A stretch of 39,030 nucleotides of DNA from assembly GCF_003206715.1 (NCBI RefSeq), contig NZ_PZJU01000081.1, forward strand, positions 9,490 through 48,519. Direction: 5' to 3'. The stretch is from Salinicola peritrichatus (GTDB lineage: Bacteria; Pseudomonadota; Gammaproteobacteria; Pseudomonadales; Halomonadaceae). A program made the translations under genes and the position numbers. Shown one piece after another: positions 1-10,776 of this stretch; position 1 is the stretch's first letter, and each line of letters opens with the position of its first letter. The notes under the pieces were generated by a model. It searched no databases. It had not been told where the DNA came from and saw only the letters and a program-made list of their open reading frames with translations.

Positions 1-135
1 CTTCATCCTGCTCGCTGATTTATTCAGCGTTTCCTTAGGGCCTGAGTTGGCATCCGGCTCGTCCCGGGAACGTGAACGCTCAAGTCTCGCCGCGCGCCGC
101 CGATCTAGACGGAGATCTCCTGTTGGAAACCGAAG

Positions 136-1263
136 ATGGCGATGATTCGAACCCTGTCTCGGCGCAGCGGGCGCCGGTCGGGAGCAGGCGCTGCCCGGCG
201 GACGCCGCTCCTCGGCGCCGGCCTGATATGGCTGGCGCTCATCGCCATGCCGGCAAGCGCACTCACGCTCAAGCCCGACGCGCCGGCGCGCTATACCGTC
301 AGCGCCGGCGATACGCTGTGGGGCATCGCCGCGCGCTTTCTCGACCAACCCTGGCAGTGGCGCGAGCTATGGCGGCAGAATCCGCAAGTGGCGGCGCCCG
401 AGCGGCTCTACCCGGGCGACGTCATCGTGCTCGGCGGACCCGGAAATGGCGCGCCGCGGATCTCGCTGGAGCGGGCACGGGGACAAACGGTGCGACTTTC
501 GCCCAGCGTGCGTCGCGCGCCGGCCCGGGACGCCGTGCCAAGCCTGCCGCTGGATAGGATCAAGGTCTTTCTCGAGGCCTATCGGATCGTCGACCCCGGC
601 GTGCTCGAGGGCGCGCCGACGGTGATTGCCGGCGATGCCCAGCGCCTGCTGAGCGGGCCGGGCGACACGCTGTATGCCCACGGCAATCTGCCCGCCGCCG
701 GGACCACCCTCGGCGTCTACCGTCCGGGTACCGATTATCGCTCCCCCGAAGCCGACGAGTCCCTCGGCCTGGAGTTGCAGCGCCTGGGGCACGTGCGGGT
801 ACGCCGCAACGTGGGCGAGGTGGGCGAACTCACGGTACTCGATGCGGTCCAGGAAATTCGCAACGGCGACTATCTGCTGGCCCTCGACGAGGGCGGCATC
901 GCGACGCAGTTCATGCCGCGGGCGCCGGAGACGCCGGTGGTCGCCACGATTCTCTCGGTGCCGGAGGGCGTGCGTTTCATCGGCCGTTTCGATGTGATCG
1001 CGATCGACCGCGGCAGTGCCGACGGGCTCGAAACCGGCCATGTCCTCCAGGTCATGCGCCAGGGCGAGCGCGTCCGCGACGATCTGCACGATGCCTGGGT
1101 GACGCTGCCGGACACGCAAGCCGGTGCGGTCATGGTGTTTCGGGTTTTCGACCATGTCAGCTACGCCCTGGTGATGCGAGCGTCCCAGACGCTGGCGGTG
1201 GGCGACCGGCTGGTCGTGCCGCGAGACCTGCGCGAGGTAGTGACCCGCGGGAGCAGCCGTTGA
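136..1263 (+). CDS. LysM-domain envelope protein
   Basis: Secreted protein of 375 aa that probably binds peptidoglycan. Seen: an Arg-rich N-terminus, a hydrophobic stretch at about residues 25-40 and a signal-peptidase site near Ala42 (ASA). One LysM domain follows at about 53-99 (YTVSAGDTLWGIA, then PGDVIVL). The remaining 270 aa carry no motif I recognise. LysM domains bind GlcNAc-containing glycans; no catalytic domain is visible. It sits 28 bp upstream of dprA in the same orientation. In Pseudomonas the same gene lies between def (divergent) and dprA, so the 135 bp before it probably hold divergent promoters. ATG at 136 was chosen because a GGA lies 8 nt upstream; ATG at 142 is possible. 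Family call firm, precise role unknown. Confidence 0.85.
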   Translation: MAMIRTLSRRSGRRSGAGAARRTPLLGAGLIWLALIAMPASALTLKPDAPARYTVSAGDTLWGIAARFLDQPWQWRELWRQNPQVAAPERLYPGDVIVLGGPGNGAPRISLERARGQTVRLSPSVRRAPARDAVPSLPLDRIKVFLEAYRIVDPGVLEGAPTVIAGDAQRLLSGPGDTLYAHGNLPAAGTTLGVYRPGTDYRSPEADESLGLELQRLGHVRVRRNVGEVGELTVLDAVQEIRNGDYLLALDEGGIATQFMPRAPETPVVATILSVPEGVRFIGRFDVIAIDRGSADGLETGHVLQVMRQGERVRDDLHDAWVTLPDTQAGAVMVFRVFDHVSYALVMRASQTLAVGDRLVVPRDLREVVTRGSSR

Positions 1264-1291
1264 GCGCTGCTGGCCGCGTCGGAGCCGGCCG

Positions 1292-2416
1292 ATGATGCCG
1301 GGCGTTCGCGACTGGCTCGCGCTGCAGGCGCTGCCCGGTCTGGGGCCGGGAAAACTCGCACCGCTGCTCCGGCATTGGCGTGAGTCCGGAGAGCCGAGTT
1401 GGCCTCAGGGCTGGCTGGCCGCGCTGCCGGCGAATCTCGCTCAGCCGCTGCGGCTGTGGCTCGATCACCCCGCGCGCAGCCCGCTCGCCGCCAAGGTCGA
1501 CGCCGCGCTGGCGTGGGAAGCGTCGAACGATCGTCACCACTTGCTCTATCCCGGCCATCCGGCGTGGCCGGCGTTGCTCGATCAGCTTCCCGATCCGCCG
1601 ACGGTATTGTGGGCCAAGGGCGAGATTGGGACGCTGGCGTTGCCGGCCATGGCCATGGTCGGCACGCGGCGGCCGACCCGCGAAGGCCAGGACAACGCGG
1701 GGTATTTCGCCCGGGGTCTGGTCGAGCGCGGCTTCTGCGTGGTCAGCGGCATGGCGCTGGGGATCGATGGCGCCGCGCAACGCGCCGCGCTCAAGGCCGG
1801 CGGGGCGACCATCGGTGTGCTCGGCTGCGGGGTGGATGTGGTCTATCCGCCGCGTCACGCCGGGCTCTACCGCGAGTTGCTGGCGGGCAATGGCCTGCTG
1901 CTTGCCGAACATCCGGCGAATACACGCGCTCACCCGCGTTTCTTTCCGCGCCGCAATCGACTGATTACCGGTCTGTCATTGGGCGTGCTGGTAGTCGAGG
2001 CCGCCGAAAAGAGCGGCTCGTTGATCAGCGCGCGGCTGGGGTTGGAGCAGGGGCGTGAAGTATTCGCGTTGCCCGGGTCGATCCACAATCCACAAGCGAG
2101 CGGCTGCCTGCGATTGATCCAGCAGGGCGAGGCGGCGCTGGTGCGCCATGTCGACGACATGCTCGCCGAACTCGGCCACTGGCAGGCCGCTCCCGCCGAC
2201 GACCGGGCCCCGGCGCAAGTTTCCACGACAGTGTCGCCCGCTAGGCCACCGGATTCCCCGTTGCTGGCCGCGCTCAGCGACGCACCGACGCCCCTGGATC
2301 TGCTGGTCGAGATCACCGGGCAATCGGTGGCCGAGCTGCAACTGGCGCTGTTGGAGCTGGAGCTCGAAGGCCAGGTGGCGCAAGCCGCCGGCGGCTGGGT
2401 GCGGCGGGGACAGTGA
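1292..2416 (+). CDS. dprA: DNA-processing protein DprA
   Basis: DprA/Smf, 374 aa. It binds incoming single-stranded DNA in the cytoplasm and loads RecA during natural transformation. Seen: an N-terminal helical (SAM/HhH-like) region, then the Rossmann-like core with GTRRPT at 124-129, SGMALGIDGAAQ, the GCGVDVVYP strand and FPRRNRLITGLS, and a C-terminal winged-helix segment at about 320-372. Length is normal for the family. ATG at 1292 has GGAG 7 nt upstream. It probably shares a transcript with the LysM gene. The next gene converges from the other strand with only 51 bp between, and no clear terminator is visible there. Presence of dprA alone does not show that the organism is competent. Confidence 0.95.
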   Translation: MMPGVRDWLALQALPGLGPGKLAPLLRHWRESGEPSWPQGWLAALPANLAQPLRLWLDHPARSPLAAKVDAALAWEASNDRHHLLYPGHPAWPALLDQLPDPPTVLWAKGEIGTLALPAMAMVGTRRPTREGQDNAGYFARGLVERGFCVVSGMALGIDGAAQRAALKAGGATIGVLGCGVDVVYPPRHAGLYRELLAGNGLLLAEHPANTRAHPRFFPRRNRLITGLSLGVLVVEAAEKSGSLISARLGLEQGREVFALPGSIHNPQASGCLRLIQQGEAALVRHVDDMLAELGHWQAAPADDRAPAQVSTTVSPARPPDSPLLAALSDAPTPLDLLVEITGQSVAELQLALLELELEGQVAQAAGGWVRRGQ

Positions 2417-2467
2417 ATGTCTCCACGCAGTTCATTCCGGGCGGGGCTTTGATTCGCTTGCGACGAC

Positions 2468-3301
2468 TCAGTGCGTTGCCGGTCCGCCCCAGACTTGCAG
2501 ATGGTTGCGGCGGGCGCGGGATTTTTCCTCGTCGCTGAGGCTCCAGTCGCCGCCATAGAGCGCGCCTTCCCAGTCACCATAGGCCGGGTTGGGCAGCATG
2601 ATGTAGCGGCTGCCGAAGGCGTTGGCCTGGGCATTGACCGCGGCCCGCCGCGCCTGGGCGGTTGCGCGATCGAAACCGCTGGAGAAGTCGCCCAGGTTGT
2701 CGCCCATCAGCAAAATGATCCAGTGCGATTGCGCCACCTGCTGGCGGCGGGCTGTCTTGTCGCTGGCGTCGGTGCGCGGCATGAGATGCTCGCTGTCGGC
2801 GTCGGGAAAGCCCACCCGGGCGAGATTGCGCAAGGTGGCATCGCGCTGATCGTCGTCCCGGTTGGTGACGTAGAACACTTCGACTCCCCGCGAGGCCGCA
2901 TGATCGAGAAATGCCTTGGCGCCCGGCATCGCCACGGCGCTGGCCTTGTCGACCCATGCAGCCCAGCTGTCGCTGGCGTAGTTCTCGTCATTGGCGATCA
3001 GCCATGCCTCGTAGGGTGTGTTGTCCAGCACGGTTTCGTCGACGTCGACGATGATCGCCGGCGGGCGTCGATCGCTGCCTTCCGGTGCGGCCAGTGCCCG
3101 GTCGAGATTCATGCGTGCGAGATTGAACGCTTGATGGCTGAGTGCGGCGTATTCGCCGGAAGACTGCATCCAGAGCGTCGCCATCACCAACTCATCGGCA
3201 AGCGACGCTTGCGGCTCGGGCGGTTGCGCGGGCTGCTGGGCGCAGGCGGTGAGTCCGATGGCACAGATCAGTGGCAAGGGGGATAGCAATGAACGTTTCA
3301 T
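2468..3301 (-). CDS. 5'-nucleotidase / acid phosphatase, lipoprotein e(P4) family
   Basis: HAD-superfamily class C acid phosphatase, 277 aa, anchored as a lipoprotein and probably acting on nucleotides such as NMN or 5'-nucleotides outside the cytoplasm. Seen: a lipoprotein signal ending LTAC with Cys20; HAD motif I DVDET (Asp86 nucleophile, Asp88); motif II YVTNRD; a basic residue in SDKTARR; and motif IV GDNLGDF. These are the conserved blocks of the Haemophilus e(P4) family. The start at 3301 gives exactly the lipoprotein leader, although the frame stays open much further upstream; that extension would be antisense to tsaC. It is divergent from tsaC and convergent with dprA, so it is probably an independent transcription unit. 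Substrate not determinable from sequence. Confidence 0.9.
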   Translation of the reverse strand: MKRSLLSPLPLICAIGLTACAQQPAQPPEPQASLADELVMATLWMQSSGEYAALSHQAFNLARMNLDRALAAPEGSDRRPPAIIVDVDETVLDNTPYEAWLIANDENYASDSWAAWVDKASAVAMPGAKAFLDHAASRGVEVFYVTNRDDDQRDATLRNLARVGFPDADSEHLMPRTDASDKTARRQQVAQSHWIILLMGDNLGDFSSGFDRATAQARRAAVNAQANAFGSRYIMLPNPAYGDWEGALYGGDWSLSDEEKSRARRNHLQVWGGPATH

Positions 3302-3478
3302 TGTCGAGTCTCTGTCGATGAATGTTCCCGACGAGTCACTATGGCCGGCGACGCTCGGCTTCGCCAGTCCGGTGCGCGCCAGCGGGTGCGACGCTTGGGC
3401 ACGGCTCGCGGTCCAGGCGGCGTGATAGAATTCGTCCATCGTGAGACGGCGGATTCTCCGCCAGGAAGGTTCTGGGTT

Positions 3479-4027
3479 ATGCACAAATGGGCGAACGCCA
3501 TGGCGGCACTCGAGCGCGGCGGAGTGATTGCTTACCCCACCGAGGGCGTATGGGGGCTGGGCTGCGATCCGGACGATGAACGGGCGCTGGCGGCGCTGAT
3601 CGCGCTCAAGGGGCGCGCCAGCGACAAGGGCTTGATCCTGATCGCCGGGACGATCGAGCAGCTCGGCCCATGGCTCGAGGGCCTCGACGAGGCATCGATG
3701 GCGCGTCTCGATGCCAGTTGGCCGGGCCCCAATACCTGGCTGGTGCCCGACAACGGGCGCGCCAAACCGCTGCTGCGCGGCAGCCATCCGACGCTTGCCG
3801 TGCGCGTCAGCGACCATCCGCTGGTGCAGGAACTGTGCGGAAGCTGGGGCGGCCCGCTGGTCTCGACCTCGGCCAATCGCGCCGGCGAGGCGCCGGCGAT
3901 GAGCGCCGACGCGGTTCGCGAAACCTTCGGCGATGCCATCGACGCCATCGTCGAGGGGCCGCTGGGCGGACGCGACCGGCCCAGCACCATTCGCGATCTG
4001 ATGACCAACCGAATCCTGCGCGCCTGA
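3479..4027 (+). CDS. tsaC: threonylcarbamoyl-AMP synthase TsaC (YrdC/Sua5 family)
   Basis: Makes threonylcarbamoyl-AMP from threonine, bicarbonate and ATP, the first step of the universal t6A37 modification of ANN-decoding tRNAs. 182 aa, the short single-domain YrdC form (E. coli about 190 aa). Seen: GGVIAYPTEGVWGLGCD at the N-terminus, the nucleotide-binding LKGRASDKGLILIA segment, and STSANRAGEAP near the C-terminus. The start at 3479 has AGGAAGG 9 nt upstream; an in-frame upstream extension to 3341 lacks family similarity. hemF follows directly. A TAGAAT hexamer at 3426-3431 could be a -10 element but has no good -35 partner. High confidence. Confidence 0.95.
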   Translation: MHKWANAMAALERGGVIAYPTEGVWGLGCDPDDERALAALIALKGRASDKGLILIAGTIEQLGPWLEGLDEASMARLDASWPGPNTWLVPDNGRAKPLLRGSHPTLAVRVSDHPLVQELCGSWGGPLVSTSANRAGEAPAMSADAVRETFGDAIDAIVEGPLGGRDRPSTIRDLMTNRILRA

Positions 4028-5811
<1,784 letters not shown>

Positions 5812-5859
5812 CTTGGGGTTCGGCAAGGCAACGAATTCCAGCAGAATCAGCTTACTACT

Positions 5860-6135
5860 GACTGAGTCTCAACGACCCTCTTGCTCGTGATTGCGAGGGG
5901 CAAGCCCCTCGCGCTCCCCTTTTTGACGCCACAGACGGCGAAACCCTGAACGCCAATCGCCCGCGCTCGGGTCGGCGCGAAAGGGCATCCTGCCCAACGC
6001 GCCTCTTGCAACATCCCTGTTGCAAGACCCGGCACGGGCGATCGTCGTCCAGCGCCGTCTGGAAGGCGTCATTAGGGTGGCGGATTCAAGCCCATCGGTG
6101 CTACCTGCCAGCAACCTGTCCTGAAAATGCTGGCA
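5860..6135. repeat. hairpin-rich non-coding spacer, REP-like
   Basis: The 335 bp between aroE and the M48 protease hold no credible gene. Several perfect stems are visible: GCGAGGGG/CCCCTCGC at 5893-5912; GGGCA/TGCCC around 5983-5995; CTTGCAACA/TGTTGCAAG at 6005-6026; and TGCCAGCA/TGCTGGCA at 6106-6113 and 6128-6135. A short open frame through it is low-complexity and unlike a protein. Palindromes packed like this suggest a dispersed REP/BIME-type repeat, but copy number elsewhere in the genome cannot be seen here. Confidence 0.45.
5893..5912 (+). terminator. possible aroE terminator
   Basis: An 8-bp perfect GC-rich stem (GCGAGGGG/CCCCTCGC) with a CAAG loop lies 82 bp after aroE. It is followed 8 nt later by TTTTT. 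The gap before the T-run makes it an imperfect rho-independent terminator; it may instead be part of the repeat cluster. Confidence 0.35.
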
Positions 6136-6146
6136 AGCAGAGGCAT

Positions 6147-6953
6147 TTAAGCCTTGCAGTTGGGCTGCTTGCCCTCGGCCCTGGCCTGCTCGTAGCGCGG
6201 CACGGCTTCGTCGAGGCGATCGCGCAAGCCTGCCATGCGCTGGCTGTTGCTGGGGTGGGTGGACATCCACGCCGGCGGCTCGCCCTGGCTGTTGGCGGCC
6301 ATGTTTTCCCATAGGTCGAGGCTCGCGCGCGGATCGAAGCCGGCATCGGCCATCAGGTCCAGCCCGACCAGATCCGCTTCCGATTCCTGCTTGCGCGAGA
6401 AGGGCAGGATCACGCCGTACTGCGCACCGGCGCCGAGCAGGCCCATGACCTGTTCACCACCGGCCCCCTGCAGTCCGGCCACGGTCTGTAGCACCGAGAG
6501 ACCGCTTTGCGTTGCGGCCTGTGTCGAGACGCGCTCGTTGGCGTGATGCGCCAGCACGTGCCCTACCTCGTGACCGATGACCGCGGCGAGCTGGTCCTGG
6601 TTGGTGGCGACGTCCAGCAAACCGGTATTGACGCCGATATAACCCCCCGGCAGGGCGAAGGCGTTGGCGGTGTCGTCCTTGAACAGCTTCACCTGCCACT
6701 CTCCGATACCCTCGCTGGCAGGCACCTCGGCAGTGATGGCCTTGGCCACGCACTGTACGTAGTTCGCCTGGGCGCCGCTGACGCTAGGCAACTCCTGCTG
6801 GTACTGTTCGAAGCTCTGCTGGCCCATTTGCGCCAACTCGTCATCGGAATAGAAAGCCAGCTGGTTGCGGCCCAACGGCGAAGTGCTGCAAGCACTGAGC
6901 AGCGCGGCCGCGCCGAGGATGCCGAGCACGCGGCGGGAGGGTCTTCCTGACAT
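6147..6953 (-). CDS. M48-family metalloprotease lipoprotein (LoiP-like)
   Basis: Zinc metalloprotease of 268 aa, probably lipid-anchored on the periplasmic side of an envelope membrane and involved in envelope protein quality control. Seen: signal peptide with lipobox LLSAC, the HEVGH zinc motif (VIGHEVGHVLAHH), the downstream third zinc ligand in ESEADLVGLDLM, and the HPSNSQRM block typical of short M48 peptidases such as E. coli LoiP (YggG). No TPR domain, so not BepA. The start at 6953 has GGAGA 6 nt upstream and gives the correct lipoprotein leader; the longer in-frame extension to 7073 was rejected. It is divergent from the ATPase gene. Substrates unknown. Confidence 0.88.
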   Translation of the reverse strand: MSGRPSRRVLGILGAAALLSACSTSPLGRNQLAFYSDDELAQMGQQSFEQYQQELPSVSGAQANYVQCVAKAITAEVPASEGIGEWQVKLFKDDTANAFALPGGYIGVNTGLLDVATNQDQLAAVIGHEVGHVLAHHANERVSTQAATQSGLSVLQTVAGLQGAGGEQVMGLLGAGAQYGVILPFSRKQESEADLVGLDLMADAGFDPRASLDLWENMAANSQGEPPAWMSTHPSNSQRMAGLRDRLDEAVPRYEQARAEGKQPNCKA

Positions 6954-7137
6954 GGTGGTCTCCGGATCGTTGTGTCTCGTGGTCGGGGTTTTCCGCTGGG
7001 TATCAAGCGTGCCGTGCATGAGGCGAAGGTGCAATGCTGGACCCGCCGGTTCAAGGAGCCCAAGATACGCCATTCCGGCTATTCGCCATTCCTGTCATCG
7101 CCGAGTGCATCATGCGTCAACCCGAGGAGAATCGAAG

Positions 7138-8010
7138 ATGGATGGAGATCTGGCTCAACGCCTGAATCGCCTGCTGGACCGTGTCGAAGCCTGGCTGCCC
7201 GACCAGCCGGCAGCCGTGGACTGGAATCGTGACATCGCAGCCCTGTGGCAGTCGCATCCGCTCGGCGGGCAACTGGTGCCGGTTTCGCCCCGCGACGCGG
7301 TACGGCTGGAGGATCTGATCGGCGTCGAACGCCAGAAGCGCGCGCTGCTCGAGAACACTCGCGCCTTTCTGCAAGGGCATCCCGCCAACCATGCGCTGCT
7401 GTGGGGGGCGCGCGGCAGTGGCAAATCGTCGATGGTCCGCGCGCTGCTCAATACCCTGGCCGATGAGGGCTTGCGCCTGATCCAGGTCGACCGCCACGAC
7501 CTGGTAGCGCTGCCGGTGCTGGTTCAGCGCCTGCGCGATCAGTCCCAGCGTTTCGTCGTCTACTGCGACGACCTCTCCTTTGAGGGCAGCGACGATGCCT
7601 ACAAGGCGCTCAAGAGCGTGCTCGACGGCACCTTGACCGGCCCGCCGGAAAACGTGCTGCTCTATGCGACTTCCAATCGCCGTCACCTGCTGCCGGAATC
7701 GATGTCCGACAACCAGGAAACGAGGCTGGTGGAAGGCGAGCTGCATCACGGCGACGCGGTGGAAGAGAAGATCTCGCTGTCGGACCGTTTCGGCCTGTGG
7801 CTGGCCTTTCATCCGTTCGATCAGCAGTCCTATCTCGAGACCTGTCGTCACTGGGTGGTGCATCTTGCCGGCGAATCGGCCTGGAGCGAGGCCGCGAGAG
7901 CCGAGGCAATTCGCTACGCCACGCTGCGGGGCGTGCGCAGCGGTCGTGCGGCATGGCAGTTTGCCTGCCATTGGGTGGGGTCTCGCGCGATCTCGAACCA
8001 AGATCGCTAG
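7138..8010 (+). CDS. DUF815-family AAA+-like ATPase
   Basis: Cytoplasmic P-loop ATPase of 290 aa, matching the uncharacterised DUF815 family. Seen: an N-terminal helical part (1-75), Walker A in [12 protein letters not shown], a Walker B-like VVYCDDLSF, sensor-like [14 protein letters not shown], and a C-terminal helical lid. The [17 protein letters not shown]-type segment is characteristic of the family. The start at 7138 has GAGGAGA about 9 nt upstream; the frame is open further upstream but overlaps the M48 gene promoter region. Its stop overlaps the stop of der tail-to-tail by four bases (CTAG). Function unknown; the ATPase fold is secure. Confidence 0.85.
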   Translation: MDGDLAQRLNRLLDRVEAWLPDQPAAVDWNRDIAALWQSHPLGGQLVPVSPRDAVRLEDLIGVERQKRALLENTRAFLQGHPANHALLWGARGSGKSSMVRALLNTLADEGLRLIQVDRHDLVALPVLVQRLRDQSQRFVVYCDDLSFEGSDDAYKALKSVLDGTLTGPPENVLLYATSNRRHLLPESMSDNQETRLVEGELHHGDAVEEKISLSDRFGLWLAFHPFDQQSYLETCRHWVVHLAGESAWSEAARAEAIRYATLRGVRSGRAAWQFACHWVGSRAISNQDR

Positions 8011-9410
8011 CGGCGGTTCTTGCGTGCCTCGCGGGTGCGATCGAGCTGGCGGGCGCGGGCCTTCTCGCGGTCGCTGGCGCCGGCGTTGCTGTCGTAGGGA
8101 TTGTGGCCGGAGCGGAATTCGAAGCGGATCGGCGTGCCGCGTACCTTGAGCACCTTGCGGAAGGTGTTGGTGAGATAACGCTTGTAGGCTTCCGGCAGCG
8201 ACGCGGTCTGGTTGCCATGCACGACGATGATCGGTGGGTTGCTGCCGCCCTGGTGGGCCATGCGCAGCTTGATCCGGCGGCCGTGGATCAGCGGTGGCTG
8301 GTGCTCGCTGACCGCGTCCTGCAGGATCGTGGTCAGGCGGTTGGTCGACCAGTGGCTGTTGGCGCTGTCGAAGGCCTTGTCGACCGACTTGTAGAGATCG
8401 CCGACGCCGGTGCCGTGCAGTGCCGAAATGAAGTGCAGATCGGCGTAATCGGCGAAGCCCAGGCGGCGCTTGATGTCGGCACGCATCTTCTCGCGCACTT
8501 CGCTTTCCAGGCCGTCCCACTTGTTGACCGCCAGCACCAGCGCGCGACCGCTGCTGAGCACGTAATCGAGCAGGTGCAGATCCTGCTCCACCAGGCCGCT
8601 GCGGGCGTCGAGCACCATGATCGCGACATGGCACTCCTTGATCGCTTCCAGGGTCTTGATGATCGAGAACTTCTCGGCGGTCAGGCTGACGTTCTTGCGC
8701 CGCCGGATGCCCGCGGTGTCGACCAGCACGTAGGGCTTGCCGCGGCGCTCGAAGGGAATCTCGATGGCGTCGCGGGTGGTGCCGGCTTCGTCGAACACCA
8801 CCACCCGGTCCTCGCCCAGCATGCGGTTGACCAGCGTCGACTTGCCCACGTTGGGGCGGCCGATCACGCCGATGTGCACGCCTGGGTAGTCGCCGGCCGG
8901 CCCGGCATGCGGGTCGCGCTCGGGGAAGGGGGCCAGGACCTCGTCGATCAGCGCGGTGACGTTGCGCCCATGGGCGGCGGCGATCGGGCGCGGGTCGCCC
9001 AGGCCGAGAGCCCAGAAATCGGCCATCGCGGCGTGCTCGTCGAGTCCGTCGGTCTTGTTGACCACCAGATAGGTCTTCTTCTGATTGACCCGCAGATGAT
9101 TGGCGATCGCCTCATCGGCGCTGGTCAGGCCGGCGCGACCATCGACCATGAACAGCACGATATCGGCCTCGTCGATGGCGGTCAGCGACTGCTCCGCCAT
9201 GGCGGCGTCGATGCCGTGTTCGTCGCCGCTGATACCGCCGGTATCGATGACGGTATAGGCTTTATCGCCCAACTGGCCATTGCCGTACTTGCGGTCACGA
9301 GTCAGGCCGGGGAAATCGGCCACCAACGCATCGCGGGAGCGGGTCAGGCGGTTGAAAAGTGTCGACTTGCCGACGTTGGGTCGGCCAACCAGGGCGATAA
9401 CGGGGGTCAT
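8007..9410 (-). CDS. der: ribosome biogenesis GTPase Der (EngA)
   Basis: Essential double-GTPase that acts in 50S ribosomal subunit maturation. 467 aa. Seen: two G domains in tandem, the first starting at residue 5 ([23 protein letters not shown]) and the second near 180 ([23 protein letters not shown]), then a C-terminal KH-like domain ([27 protein letters not shown]) and a basic tail. It lies downstream of bamB on the same strand, as in E. coli, with a 205-bp gap containing a hairpin, so it may have its own promoter. Its last bases overlap the end of the ATPase gene on the other strand. Confidence 0.97.
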   Translation of the reverse strand: MTPVIALVGRPNVGKSTLFNRLTRSRDALVADFPGLTRDRKYGNGQLGDKAYTVIDTGGISGDEHGIDAAMAEQSLTAIDEADIVLFMVDGRAGLTSADEAIANHLRVNQKKTYLVVNKTDGLDEHAAMADFWALGLGDPRPIAAAHGRNVTALIDEVLAPFPERDPHAGPAGDYPGVHIGVIGRPNVGKSTLVNRMLGEDRVVVFDEAGTTRDAIEIPFERRGKPYVLVDTAGIRRRKNVSLTAEKFSIIKTLEAIKECHVAIMVLDARSGLVEQDLHLLDYVLSSGRALVLAVNKWDGLESEVREKMRADIKRRLGFADYADLHFISALHGTGVGDLYKSVDKAFDSANSHWSTNRLTTILQDAVSEHQPPLIHGRRIKLRMAHQGGSNPPIIVVHGNQTASLPEAYKRYLTNTFRKVLKVRGTPIRFEFRSGHNPYDSNAGASDREKARARQLDRTREARKNRR

Positions 9411-9563
9411 GGCGATTCGCAGAAAAAGGCGGTGGCAAGGGAGACGATCGAAGAGTGCGGCGATAGGCCCGATGTGGCCGACGCCCGATGTGACCGGAGA
9501 TAGTAGCGCGGCATTCTAGCATGCGAAAGCGGGGAAGTCCGAACATTCCCGTAAACGCCATCA

Positions 9564-9581
9564 GCCCCGCCGGAGCGGGGC
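9564..9581 (-). terminator. hairpin after bamB
   Basis: A 7-bp perfect stem GCCCCGC/GCGGGGC with a 4-nt loop lies 35 bp beyond the bamB stop and 154 bp before der. No run of T follows on either strand, so it is either a weak terminator or an mRNA-stabilising stem. Confidence 0.35.
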
Positions 9582-9615
9582 CGATGAGAAGCGTGTCGCT
9601 GTCGAAGACTGGCGA

Positions 9616-10776
9616 TCAGTCGGCGACATCCTTCAGGTCGTAGGCAACCAGGGTGCCGTCGTTGGTCAGCGCATAGAGCCGCTGGTTGCCGGTCAGCAGC
9701 GGCAGCGTCAGGCCGCTGTCATCGACATGGACGCGGCCACTCATCTCGCCGGTGGAGGCGTCGAGCAGATGCACATAGCCCTCGTAGTCGCCCACGGCGA
9801 TGTTGCCGTCGACGAACGAGGGCGCGGTCAGCCAGCGACCTTCCAGGGTATCGGAATCCCACATCACGCGGCCGGTATCGGCTTCGATGGCGAGAACATG
9901 GCTGGCATCGTTGACCGTGAACAGATAGTTGCCCACCACCAGCGGCGTCAGATAGCTCGACTCCTCACGCTCCCACAGGATCTTGCCGGAAGTCGCCTCC
10001 AGCGCCAGCAGGCGACCGTTGTAACTGGTCACGAACAGGCGGCCGTCCTGGGTCAGTACCGGCTGGCCGTCGAGGTCCACCAACTGGTCGACCTCGGTGC
10101 GCCCCTTGGGCACGGCGACACGCATGTCCCACAGGGTCTGACCGCTGCGGTTGTCCAGCGTGACCAGGCGGCCATTGGCGAATCCGGCGAACGAGACCGG
10201 TTCGATCACCCTCGGCGCGCCGGTGCCGCGTAGCGTCAGCGCCGGCTGCGCGCTGGTGTAAACCCACTGTTCGTTGCCGTCGAGCCGGTCGAGGGCGGTC
10301 ACGGCGCCATCGACGCTCTGTACCACGACCAGCTGGCTGTTGACCTGCGGCGGCGCCAGTACTTCGCTGGAGACCCGCGAGCGCCAGTCGATGCTGCCGT
10401 CCTCGCGATCCACCGCCAGCACTTCGCCGTTGCGGGTGCCGATATAGAGACGGCTGGTATCCGCACCGATGCCGCTGGAGATCGGCGTACCCAGTTCGAC
10501 TTCCCATTCGGTGTCGCCGCTGTCGGTGTCGATCGCGCGCAGATCGCCGGTCTGGTCGACGGCGTAAATGGTGCCGTCGTCGACGATCGGCGTCAGCGGA
10601 TACTGCGCACGTCCCAGGCCTTCGCCGATGCTCTGGTCCCAGCGCTCGTCGAGCTCGACCTTCGGTGTGAAGTCCTTGAGCTCCTTGGGGGGATACTGCG
10701 GCTCGACGCTACCGGCGCAGCCGGCCAGCAGCGTCGTGGTCAACCCGAGGGGCAGGAGTAGGCGGATCAATTTCAT
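9616..10776 (-). CDS. bamB: outer membrane assembly lipoprotein BamB
   Basis: Periplasmic beta-propeller lipoprotein of the BAM complex, which helps BamA insert outer-membrane beta-barrel proteins. 386 aa. Seen: lipoprotein signal with LAGC (Cys20), then repeated PQQ-type blades (for example GTIYAVDQTGDLRAID, SRLYIGTRNGEVLAVD, GRLLALEATSGKILWE, GNIAVGDYEGYVHLLD). Its ATG overlaps the yfgM stop by one base (TGATG on the minus strand), so the two are translationally coupled. The order yfgM-bamB-der is the conserved gammaproteobacterial one. Confidence 0.96.
   Translation of the reverse strand: MKLIRLLLPLGLTTTLLAGCAGSVEPQYPPKELKDFTPKVELDERWDQSIGEGLGRAQYPLTPIVDDGTIYAVDQTGDLRAIDTDSGDTEWEVELGTPISSGIGADTSRLYIGTRNGEVLAVDREDGSIDWRSRVSSEVLAPPQVNSQLVVVQSVDGAVTALDRLDGNEQWVYTSAQPALTLRGTGAPRVIEPVSFAGFANGRLVTLDNRSGQTLWDMRVAVPKGRTEVDQLVDLDGQPVLTQDGRLFVTSYNGRLLALEATSGKILWEREESSYLTPLVVGNYLFTVNDASHVLAIEADTGRVMWDSDTLEGRWLTAPSFVDGNIAVGDYEGYVHLLDASTGEMSGRVHVDDSGLTLPLLTGNQRLYALTNDGTLVAYDLKDVAD

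Noticed and set aside
1-135. Short open frame beginning at 72 overlapping the LysM gene
   Set aside because: It overlaps the LysM start in another frame and has Arg/Ala-rich shadow composition. The region is best read as the upstream spacer.
7797-9503. 568-codon open frame opposite der
   Set aside because: Same reason; it lies antisense to a clear der gene and has low-complexity composition.
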